24,454 nucleotides of DNA from a virus. The notes under the pieces were generated by a model that was given only the letters and a program-made list of their open reading frames with translations, ran no database searches and had not been told where the DNA came from. The position numbers and the translations under genes are program-made. Shown piece after piece: positions 7,210-15,900 of this stretch. Each line of letters opens with the position of its first letter. Position 1 is the stretch's first letter. The stretch lies in the IMG/VR virus record IMGVR_UViG_3300027782_000351, positions 1-24,454 of that record; one strand, 5' to 3'.

Positions 7210-8373
7210 ATGTCAGAACAAATTAAACAAGAGGGGGAATTCAAAATGCAAAAAAGAAAACCCGCTATGAAAAAACTTGAAAAACCATCTCAAGTAACTA
7301 AAGTAGACTTAAACCCTAAAAAAGAAGAAGATGCCATTCAAGAGCAAACAGCAAATGAAAGCGTGTTACGCACAGAACAGCCCGAAGTGGGATTGCAAGA
7401 AGTGGTCCAAGGAAACGAAGAGCATAAAGAGCCTGCCGAACAAGATGAAAAAGAAGTAATTGTAATTAATGCTCAAGAAGAACCTGCGGCGCAAGTTGTA
7501 GCGGAATTGGCAAAAGAGTTAGATGAAGCAATTGCGGAAAGCAAAAGTTCTGGTATACAATTACCGGAAAATGTTGAAAAGCTTGTTTCATTTATGCAAG
7601 AGACAGGTGGTACGGTAGAAGACTACGTGCGATTAAGTGCAGATTATTCTACAATCAGTACAGAAGCATTATTAAAAGAGTACTATAAAAAATCAAGACC
7701 TCATTTAGATAGCGAAGAAATTGAATTCATGATGGAAGACAATTTCAGTTATGACGAGGAAGAAGATGATGAGCGGGACATCAGAAAAAAGAAACTCGCA
7801 TTTAAAGAAGAAGTTGCAAAAGCAAGAACCTTTTTGGACAACCTTAAAAATAAATATTACGATGAGATCAAGTTGAAACCATCGGTAAGTAAGGAACAAC
7901 AAAAAGCACTTGACTTTTTTAACCGATACAATGAAGATCAAAAGGCTGCAGAGTCTAAGCATTCAAAGTTCAAGGATGATACAAAAAACTTTTTTACACA
8001 AGATTTCAAAGGTTTTGATTTCAATTTAGGTGAAAAAACATTTAAGTATAATATCCCGAACAGCGATGCGGTAGTTGAAAAACAATCAAATATTACAAAC
8101 CTAGTTAAGAAGTTCTTAAACAATAATGGTGAAGTTACAGATTTGGGTGGTTATCACAAAGCTATGTATGCTGCTGAAAACATCGACACAATTGCAAAAC
8201 ACTTTTATGAGCAAGGCAAAGCTGATGCTGTAAAAGAAGTGGTAGCAAAATCCAACAACATTACGACTGAGTCACGTAAGATGCCTACAGGTGATGTGTT
8301 TGTTAATGGATTAAAAGTTCGAGCGATTAACGGCGTTGATTCTTCAAAATTAAAAATACAAAGAAGAACTTAA
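7210..8373 (+). CDS. Putative head scaffolding protein
   Basis: A 387-residue acidic, helical, partly disordered protein between portal and major capsid genes, the usual place for a scaffold. Residues 1 to about 120 are low-complexity, rich in E, K, Q and A. A conserved block starts near residue 133: 'GGTVEDYVRLSADYST', then 'LLKEYYKKSRPHLDSEEIEF', then a very acidic stretch (SYDEEEDDERD) and basic helices. The last about 85 residues carry 'GYHKAMYAAENIDTIAKHFY' and a basic C-terminus, which in scaffolds often contacts the capsid protein. No protease motif is visible, so I do not assign protease activity. The start at 7210 follows an A/T leader ending TATATC before ATG. A helix-rich internal core protein is the alternative. 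Confidence 0.75.
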   Translation: MSEQIKQEGEFKMQKRKPAMKKLEKPSQVTKVDLNPKKEEDAIQEQTANESVLRTEQPEVGLQEVVQGNEEHKEPAEQDEKEVIVINAQEEPAAQVVAELAKELDEAIAESKSSGIQLPENVEKLVSFMQETGGTVEDYVRLSADYSTISTEALLKEYYKKSRPHLDSEEIEFMMEDNFSYDEEEDDERDIRKKKLAFKEEVAKARTFLDNLKNKYYDEIKLKPSVSKEQQKALDFFNRYNEDQKAAESKHSKFKDDTKNFFTQDFKGFDFNLGEKTFKYNIPNSDAVVEKQSNITNLVKKFLNNNGEVTDLGGYHKAMYAAENIDTIAKHFYEQGKADAVKEVVAKSNNITTESRKMPTGDVFVNGLKVRAINGVDSSKLKIQRRT

Positions 8374-8392
8374 CAATTAAAAATTAGAAATT

Positions 8393-9847
8393 ATGGCAAA
8401 TGTTACGCCTACCTTTGGGTCAATTACACCCTCACAGAAACAGCAAGCGCTGTCTACAAATTATTTAAACTTTACCGATCCTAACAACGCGGATTTCTCA
8501 TCTTTTGCGCAACAATATTTGCCAGAGATTTATGAAGCTGAAGTAGAACGTTACGGAAACAGAACTCTTTCTGGATTCTTACGTATGGTTGGTGCTGAAA
8601 TGCCAATGACTTCAGATCAAGTTATCTGGTCAGAACAAAACCGTTTGCATGTAGCTTACGATGATGTTGAAATTACTGATGGAAACACTATCACAATTCA
8701 AAACATCGATTTGTCTCCAGCAAACCCAGCTGATTACGTTGCTAACGTATTGTCAATCAACCAAACAATTGTTATTATGAACCCTACTACAGGCGTTGAA
8801 TTAAAAGCAATTGTAACAAGCAAACCAACCCCTGGAAGCGGTGTAGTAGATGTTGCATCTTATACTACAGCAAACTTGGTTACTGGAGCTTTCACAGCCG
8901 GTGACGTTGTTAAAATCTTTGTTTTTGGTTCTGAGTACGCAAAGGGATCAACATTAACTGGTGACGATTACCAAAGCATTACACCTTCATTTACTCAATA
9001 TTCAAACTCTCCAATTATTATCCGTAACAAATATGCGGTTAATGGTTCTGACACAGCTCAGATCGGATGGGTTGAAGTTGCTACAGAAGATGGAACAGGT
9101 GGTTACTACTGGTATTTGAAAGCTGAATCTGAAACTCGTTTGCGTTTTGAAGATTACTTAGAAATGGCTTTGATTGAAGGTGAATTAGCTACACCTACTT
9201 CTGCTGCTGCAAACTTAGGTACGCCTAAAAAAGGTACTCAAGGTTTATTCTCAGCTGTACAAGAAAGAGGTAACGTATTGAACAACTTCTCTGTAGCTGG
9301 TGGATTAACTGAATTTGACAGTATCCTTAAAAACTTAGATACTCAAGGAGCTATTGAAGAAAACATGCTTTTCTTAAACCGTGCTACCTCACTTGACTTT
9401 GATGATATGCTTGGTTCATTATCTTCTGGAGCTAATGGTGGTGTTGCTTACGGGTTGTTTGAAAACTCCTCTGAAATGGCATTGAATTTAGGTTTCTCTG
9501 GTTTCCGTCGTGGATCTTACGATTTCTACAAAACTGACTGGAAATACTTAAATGATGCTTCTACTCGTGGAGCTGTAGCAAACTCTGGAATTGATGGAGT
9601 TTTAATTCCTGCTGGAACATCTACAGTTTACGATCAAATCTTAGGAACTAACATCCGTCGTCCTTTCTTACACGTTCGTTATAGAGCTGCACAAGCTGAT
9701 GACCGTCGTATGAAATCTTGGGTAACAGGATCTGTTGGTGGAGCATACACTTCTGACTTAGATGCAATGGAGGTACACTTCTTATCTGAAAGATGTTTAT
9801 GTGTTCAAGGAGCTAACAACTTCGTATTGTTTACATCTGTAGACTAA
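8393..9847 (+). CDS. Major capsid protein (HK97-fold expected)
   Basis: A 484-residue protein in the canonical slot after the scaffold. The N-terminal arm is polar, followed by a helical region 'YLPEIYEAEVERYGNRTLSG' (residues about 43 to 62) and beta-rich segments. Residues about 95 to 190 look like an inserted beta domain ('NPTTGVELKAIVTSKP', 'FTAGDVVKIFVFGSEYAKGS') that could be a decoration or E-loop-linked insertion. 'GYYWYLKAESETRLRFEDYL' starts the central helix region. Arginine is coded by CGT in 15 of 19 cases, while neighbours prefer AGA, which fits a very highly expressed gene. No propeptide cleavage site is evident. A strong hairpin follows the stop by ten bases. The name rests on position, size, codon use and recalled family likeness. 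Confidence 0.85.
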   Translation: MANVTPTFGSITPSQKQQALSTNYLNFTDPNNADFSSFAQQYLPEIYEAEVERYGNRTLSGFLRMVGAEMPMTSDQVIWSEQNRLHVAYDDVEITDGNTITIQNIDLSPANPADYVANVLSINQTIVIMNPTTGVELKAIVTSKPTPGSGVVDVASYTTANLVTGAFTAGDVVKIFVFGSEYAKGSTLTGDDYQSITPSFTQYSNSPIIIRNKYAVNGSDTAQIGWVEVATEDGTGGYYWYLKAESETRLRFEDYLEMALIEGELATPTSAAANLGTPKKGTQGLFSAVQERGNVLNNFSVAGGLTEFDSILKNLDTQGAIEENMLFLNRATSLDFDDMLGSLSSGANGGVAYGLFENSSEMALNLGFSGFRRGSYDFYKTDWKYLNDASTRGAVANSGIDGVLIPAGTSTVYDQILGTNIRRPFLHVRYRAAQADDRRMKSWVTGSVGGAYTSDLDAMEVHFLSERCLCVQGANNFVLFTSVD

Positions 9848-9857
9848 TACAAATAAA

Positions 9858-9900
9858 GGTAAAGATTGCCCCTGTGGTATTAGCAGGGGTAAATCTTACC
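9858..9900 (+). terminator. Strong hairpin after the major capsid gene
   Basis: A near-perfect inverted repeat starts ten bases past the capsid stop. GGTAA (9858-9862) pairs with TTACC (9896-9900), GATT (9864-9867) with AATC (9892-9895), G9868 with T9890 as a wobble, and CCCCTG (9869-9874) with CAGGGG (9884-9889). This gives about 16 pairs, one bulged base on each side and a nine-base loop. The following sequence has a short T run (ATTTTTAAATT, from 9910) but not immediately after the stem, so it could be a leaky terminator or a 3'-end stabiliser for capsid mRNA. Confidence 0.65.
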
Positions 9901-9930
9901 CATTAATAAATTTTTAAATTATATTTTATC

Positions 9931-10701
9931 ATGGCAAAAGCTGCACAAACAACAACAAACCCAGAACAATGGGAAATTAAAAGTAGAACTTACTTATTAA
10001 AAGGACCACATACTCCTTTAACTTATACAATTTCATCCAGACACTCAAGAAGATTTCCATTATTATGGTTCGACAGAGAGAATGGAGAACAAAAAGAATT
10101 AAGGTATGCAACTAATCAATCTTCACCATTTGTACAAGATCAAAAAGGGGAAGCAACTTTAGGACATATCACATTTAAAGACGGTGTATTAACCGTATCA
10201 GAAGAGAAACAAAATCTTCAAAAACTATTATCACTTTATCATCCGATGCTAAATAAAAAATACTACGAGTTTGACGCGGTAGTACAAGCAACAGATGAAT
10301 TAGATGACTTAGAAATTCAATTAGATGCAATGAACGCTGCAAAAGTAATGGATGTTGATCAAGCAGAAGCAATCTTGCGCACAGAGATGGGATCTAAGGT
10401 ATCTAAGATGACTTCTAAGGAGATAAAAAGAGATTTACTAATATTCGCTAAGAGAAATCCTAAACTCTTCTTAAACTTAGCCGAAGACGAAAATATACAA
10501 TTAAGAAACTTCGCTATTAAAGCATGTGAATTAAACATTATTAAATTGTCTCAAGACCAACGAGATTTTAAATGGGCAGCAAACGGTAAAAAATTAATGA
10601 CCGTACCATTTGATGAAAATCCATATGGAGCATTTGCTTCATTCTTGAAGACAGATGAGGGTGTTGAAATCTACAAATCAATAGAGAAAAAAATGGAATA
10701 A
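9931..10701 (+). CDS. Conserved phage protein, likely virion-associated
   Basis: A 256-residue soluble protein isolated between two hairpins. The N-terminal about 110 residues are beta-rich: 'YLLKGPHTPLTYTISSRHSR', 'LLWFDRENGEQKELRYATNQ', 'HITFKDGVLTV', then a helix 'LQKLLSLYHPML'. The remainder is helical and charged, with 'DELDDLEIQLDAMNAAK' and 'KRDLLIFAKRNPKLFLNLAE'. I recall this family at the same position after capsid genes in marine phages, with no confirmed function. Candidates are a head-completion protein or a virion assembly factor. Arginine codons are mostly AGA (8 of 11, none CGT), unlike the capsid gene just upstream, so expression is probably lower. The ATG follows a leader ending TTTTATC. 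Confidence 0.65.
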   Translation: MAKAAQTTTNPEQWEIKSRTYLLKGPHTPLTYTISSRHSRRFPLLWFDRENGEQKELRYATNQSSPFVQDQKGEATLGHITFKDGVLTVSEEKQNLQKLLSLYHPMLNKKYYEFDAVVQATDELDDLEIQLDAMNAAKVMDVDQAEAILRTEMGSKVSKMTSKEIKRDLLIFAKRNPKLFLNLAEDENIQLRNFAIKACELNIIKLSQDQRDFKWAANGKKLMTVPFDENPYGAFASFLKTDEGVEIYKSIEKKME

Positions 10702-10711
10702 CACGTAATAC

Positions 10712-10750
10712 TAATATTAAGCGGTAGCTCAGGTTACCGCTTTAATATTA
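10712..10750 (+). terminator. Hairpin terminator after the 256-residue gene
   Basis: TAATATTAA then GCGGTA (10712-10726) pairs with TACCGC then TTTAATATTA (10735-10750), leaving one bulged base and an eight-base loop that may close further by a G-T pair. The stem has a GC-rich top and an AT-rich base, which is terminator-like, and it starts ten bases past the stop. The downstream sequence is A/T-rich but not a clean T run. It separates head genes from the adaptor and tail genes. Confidence 0.6.
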
Positions 10751-10765
10751 TAATAAATATAGACA

Positions 10766-11680
10766 ATGGCAATAAATGTAGATACAGTTTATAAGACTGT
10801 CTTATTAATACTTAATAAAGAACAACGGGGCTATATGACCCCAGACGAGTTTAATAGGACAGCGGCTCAGGTACAGCTTGAGATATTTGAAAGTTATTTT
10901 GATGATCTTAATCAACAATTAAGGGTGCCGGATAATGATAGCGAATATGCTGACCGACAAAAAAATCTACAAGAAAAATTAGCAGTGTTCCACACAATAG
11001 GTGAATGCGAGTATGTTGGGCCATACTTTAATGTTCCAGCTTCATCAAATTCATCGCTTGTTGCAACATTGACAACCGTGTTGAATCAATCGCAATATAC
11101 AATAATCTCACTAACCGCGGCTCAACTATCAGATGGCATAGTTACCGTTGCGTTCGATGGTGTATTACAACCATCTTCAGCTTGGAGTATAAATGGAAAT
11201 ATATTATCGTTGACGGCTTTACCTTTGGCTGGAATTGAAATCAATGTAACTTTAAAACCATATGATTTTTACAAATTGGGCACTGTAATATATAAAGACG
11301 AAAAAGAGGTTCAATATGTTCAGCCTCATGAATTACTGGAATTAAATTTATCATCGCTTACAAAGCCAACATTATACTATCCGGTATATAAATATAATAG
11401 TTATAGATTATACGTTTATCCAACATCGATTGTAAACGATATAAGTGTAACATACTTACGCAAACCATTAAATCCTTCATGGAACTTTACCGCAACCGCT
11501 CCATACTATCAATATGTATATAACCCTGGTTCTTCTGTTAATTTTGAATTACACCCAACAGAGCAGATAAGTGTTATTACAAGGATATTACTTTATTCTG
11601 GAGTGGTTATAAAAGACCCACAAATTATACAGATAGCTGCACAGCAAATACAAGCGGAAAATATAAATTCAAAAAGCTAA
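10766..11680 (+). CDS. Head-tail adaptor / ring-type protein 1 (putative)
   Basis: A 304-residue protein. The first about 85 residues are helical and carry 'VYKTVLLILNKEQRGYMTPD' and 'FESYFDDLNQQLRVP', a signature I recall in structural proteins of marine and flavobacterial phages at this position. Residues about 92 to 175 form a beta-rich insertion, with 'IVTVAFDGVLQPSSAWSING' typical of small beta-sandwich modules. The core then resumes with 'KEVQYVQPHELLELNLSSLT' and 'ISVTYLRKPLNPSW', which reads like a small barrel. In podoviruses the proteins directly after the capsid gene form rings that bind the portal, and that role is inferred from order and length. The next gene starts seven bases after the stop. 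Confidence 0.6.
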   Translation: MAINVDTVYKTVLLILNKEQRGYMTPDEFNRTAAQVQLEIFESYFDDLNQQLRVPDNDSEYADRQKNLQEKLAVFHTIGECEYVGPYFNVPASSNSSLVATLTTVLNQSQYTIISLTAAQLSDGIVTVAFDGVLQPSSAWSINGNILSLTALPLAGIEINVTLKPYDFYKLGTVIYKDEKEVQYVQPHELLELNLSSLTKPTLYYPVYKYNSYRLYVYPTSIVNDISVTYLRKPLNPSWNFTATAPYYQYVYNPGSSVNFELHPTEQISVITRILLYSGVVIKDPQIIQIAAQQIQAENINSKS

Positions 11681-11686
11681 TAAAAT

Positions 11687-12913
11687 ATGGCATTTCCAAA
11701 CGGTGGTTTAATAACCGAAACAAATAGACAGTATTACGAAGGAGCCCAGGGGTTCCAAGTAATGGGTTTTGTACAAAATGAATTCACATTTACGTTTGAC
11801 ACTGAAATAATTTACGGTAGTTGGGATTCTAATGATCCAGACTACGCGTTAAATAATTTCAAGTTATATATAAGTCCTGACGGTTTAAATTATAGTGAGG
11901 CGTTACAGGAATATTATATAATTGATAAAACAGTATATTTTGGTTCGCCTGAAACGCCGGTGTATATTGGTAATGGTTACGTGGTTGTAATGCAATTAAA
12001 ACGTGTTGATGGAGGAAACTATGGTGACCGAGACGCGTATGGCAATACTGTAGAAGAAAATTATGGAGGTTATTCATATATAACGTTAAACGATGTTATC
12101 AACAACTTTATGGTAGCTTATGTTGGTAATGGGAAACTTATTGGTGATGCAAAAAGAACAGACGTTATTTTCCATGCTAAGCGTGCGTTACAAGAGTTTA
12201 GCTACGATACCCTAAAAAGCATGAAGTCCCAGGAATTAAGCGTCCCGGCAAATTTGTCAGTACCGTTACCTCAAGACTATGTTAATTATGTAAAATTATC
12301 CTGGGTTGATCAATCGGGTGTTAAACATATAATATACCCAACTACGCTAACAAGTAACCCGACTGAATTGCCAATACAAGATTCACGCGGTGTTGCAATA
12401 CAGAGTAGTTATGATGACAATATTCAATCAACTTCATTAACAGAAGAAAGATGGAACACAAATAATACCGGAGGAACAATTGCTCAATCAATGAACTTGT
12501 ACTCCAATGGTTGGAGCGGATATAATTGGGGATACGGCGGTTTTTATGGGCAAGCTTATGGGCTTGATCCACAGTACGCCAACTACAATGGTACCTATAC
12601 TATAAATGAGCGCGAAGGTAAAATAAACTTTTCAAGTGATCTTGTTGGTTTAGTTATTATATTTGAATACATATCTGACGGACTGGCGTATGATTTAGAC
12701 TCAAGAATACCAAAGTTAGCCGAGGAAGCAACTTATGCTTATATTTTGCATGCTATTATCTCAACCCGCGCGAATCAACCAGAATATTTGGTAAGAAGAT
12801 TGCGAGATGAAAAGAGCGCAAAACTTAGAAACGCTAAAATAAGACTATCTAACATTAAGTTAGAAGAAATTACTCAAGTGATGAGAGGAAAATCTAAATG
12901 GATTAAACACTAA
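11687..12913 (+). CDS. Head-tail adaptor / ring-type protein 2 (putative)
   Basis: A 408-residue protein. The N-terminal about 120 residues are beta-rich ('TETNRQYYEGAQGFQVMGF', then several YI/YF strands). A helical core begins at about residue 129: 'SYITLNDVINNFMVAYVGNG', 'KRTDVIFHAKRALQEFSYDT', 'VPLPQDYVNYVKLSWVDQSG'. I recall this core in virion proteins of many marine phages, and it is reminiscent of the T7 gp11-type tail adaptor. Residues about 255 to 310 are an unusual G/Y/N/W-rich loop ('SNGWSGYNWGYGGFYGQAYG'). The C-terminus is helical ('IISTRANQPEYLVRRLRDEK'). It is followed two bases later by the large tail gene. The exact ring position is unknown. Confidence 0.6.
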   Translation: MAFPNGGLITETNRQYYEGAQGFQVMGFVQNEFTFTFDTEIIYGSWDSNDPDYALNNFKLYISPDGLNYSEALQEYYIIDKTVYFGSPETPVYIGNGYVVVMQLKRVDGGNYGDRDAYGNTVEENYGGYSYITLNDVINNFMVAYVGNGKLIGDAKRTDVIFHAKRALQEFSYDTLKSMKSQELSVPANLSVPLPQDYVNYVKLSWVDQSGVKHIIYPTTLTSNPTELPIQDSRGVAIQSSYDDNIQSTSLTEERWNTNNTGGTIAQSMNLYSNGWSGYNWGYGGFYGQAYGLDPQYANYNGTYTINEREGKINFSSDLVGLVIIFEYISDGLAYDLDSRIPKLAEEATYAYILHAIISTRANQPEYLVRRLRDEKSAKLRNAKIRLSNIKLEEITQVMRGKSKWIKH

Positions 12914-12915
12914 TT

Positions 12916-15900
12916 ATGGCTGAAATTAAAAATACTTTCTTACAGTCCAAGATGAACAAAGACTTGGATGATAGATTAATCCCGAATGGGCAGTACAGAG
13001 ATGCTTTAAATATTCAAATAGGCAAATCAGAACAAGATGATATTGGCGCGTTACAAAGCGTATTAGGCAATAGTAATCTGCCTATACCTGCTGATGACTC
13101 TGATTTAATCTGTATAGGGTTTTTTATGGACAACCAGAACAACCGTATATATAGATTCTTAACAAATTACATAGACGCAAATCCAAATTTAATAAATTAC
13201 CCCGATGCAGCGGCTAAGATGAAAATATCGGTATACGATATTAATTCACAGACCTATACTACATTAGTAAGCGGGATATTTTTAAATTTTTCAGCTAATA
13301 ACTCTTCATATATAAACGGGGTTAATTTAATTGAAAATTTATTATTCTGGACAGACAATAGAAATCAACCTAGAAAAATAAATGTAAATACAGCTTTAGT
13401 AAACCCGGGATATTATACAACTGAAACTCAAATTTCCGTAGCAAAATATGCTCCGGTAGAACCTATATCTTTAATAAAAAAATCCGTAACTACGGTAACA
13501 AATGTAATCTCATCAAACGAAATAGAAGTAGATGATGCTACAGGTATTGTTGTTGGAATGACAATAATATCGGGCGCCATTGATTCTACTGAATTTGTTA
13601 CAGTATATGAAGTTGATGGAAATAATATTATACTTTACCAGGACACAACCCTAATTAACATTGGGGATACATTAACATTTTTAATCTCTACTATGACGGA
13701 TCAATCTGGCGATGAAAATTGGCCTGGAGATCCAGATTTCCTTGAGGATAAATATGTTAGATTTAGTTATAGATTTAGATATGATGATGGAGAATATTCA
13801 CTAATGGCTCCATTTACACAGATTGCATATATACCAAGACAAAAAGGTTATTTTATAAATGGCGACGAAACTGCTGCGTATAGAAGTACAATTGTAAGGT
13901 GGATGGAAAATAATGTTAATAACATTGAATTATTAATACCATTACCTGATACGGGATTAAATATAGTTAATTCGTATAAAATAACAGAACTTGATATTCT
14001 ATATAAGGAATCTAATTCAAATGCCGTTAAAGTGATAGAAACGGTAACTGTGCAAAGAATAGCATCAGAATCACCAAATATAAATGTTTTTGTACGGCCA
14101 TACCAATCACAAAAACCGTATAAAACTCTAACAGAAGATCAAACAACGCGGGTTACTGATATTGTACCAGTAAGAGCGCTTGCCCAAGAAATTACAGGCA
14201 ATAGAGTTATGTATGGTAATTATTATTCTACATATACAGCGCCTAGTTCTATCAACTATAATGTTACCGTAAGCCCTAAAACTTTTTATTTTACAAGTTT
14301 TATAGAATACCCAAATCATACATTAAAGCAAAATAGAAATTATCAAGTAGGATTTATATTGTCTGACAAGTTTGGCAGGCAATCACCCGTTATATTATCG
14401 ACTGTTGATTTAACAACAGTAGGTGGGGGGGCGGTGCCTGTCTTGTATGGCGGGTCGACTGTATATGCTCCATATGTTAGCAAAGAAGCAGGTTACCCCC
14501 CTACTAGAGATTGGAATGGTAACGCGCTACTAGTGCTATTAAATAGTGTTATTACTTCAAATCGTAATATACCAAATGGCACACCCGGGTTATATGCTGA
14601 ATCAATTGGTGGAGTTGGTGGATTTACAGTAACTTATTCCACGGTAACTGGAAACGCATATGTATTTGGATTAGACCCTTCTGTTAGTAATAGTCCGCCA
14701 AAAGAGGGTGATTATCTAAGAGGGGAATATACAGATTATGTAGAAATTCTTACCCTTTACAATGTAGGAGATAACTACTTTTTAACCACCGATGGGCAAG
14801 CTAATAATTTATATAACTTTAACCCAGCTAATGATCCAGACATTAAATATGCTTATAGATTAAATCAAATAGGCTGGTATTCTTATAAAATTGTAGTAAG
14901 ACAGCAGGAGCAGGATTATTATAATGTTTATTTACCAGGCATGTTAAATGCATACCCATTAAATCAAACATATGGTTCGCAAGTAATATATACAGGCGAT
15001 CCAACAACACCTACATTAGAGAATGGAATAAATACTTCAGACTTTCCAACAAATGAATTTAATAAAACAGCACATATTGTTTTAATTAATGATAATATAA
15101 ACAAAGTGCCTCGTGATTTAACAGAAGTTGGACCTGACCAAAAACAATATCGAAGTAGTGTTGAATTGTTTGGTAGAGTAGAAAATGACGTAACATTGTT
15201 AACGTTTGAGGTTGATCCCGTTGTAGATGACCCTTCTGCTTCACAATTTATTTATGATTCCGTAATGCTCCCAAATATATTCCCGCAAATAAGCGTTGGT
15301 GATGCAATAAATTATGAGTCACCGGAGCCTTGGTATGCAAATACCGTTATTACAGAAATATTAGAAGACACACCAACTGTTGGTAAATGTACAATAAAAT
15401 TTTCGCCTGATAATATTACCGTTGAAGACTTTGACACAATAAGCATATTGCTTGGTAAAAACAAACAATATTATCCAACAAGAAAACCAGATACAGTATC
15501 ATCGATTGCTAATTCAAGAGACTTTGATTTTTTACCAAACTCAGTTGAAAATATTATAGGCACAGCTGGTTTAAATTTATATCAACTACAAACGAATCCA
15601 ATGATCGGCCGTGTTTCTACAATATCAGGAATTGGTATTGATGGGCAATATATGGTACCTTATCTTGGCGTATATGAAACTCGTCCTGATGAATCTTTAT
15701 TAGACTTGTTTTGGGAAACCGCAACAACAGGTTTAATATCAGATTTGAATTGGGATGTTTTAACCGGCTCAGACGCGCCAGTTGCTTTGAATGATTTTGA
15801 ATATTTATTTTTTGAAGATCAAGATAAAAATGGTCCAGATAGCGGAACCGGCGAGGATACATCCCCATATATAACCGAGAACATATATGCAATTAATAAT

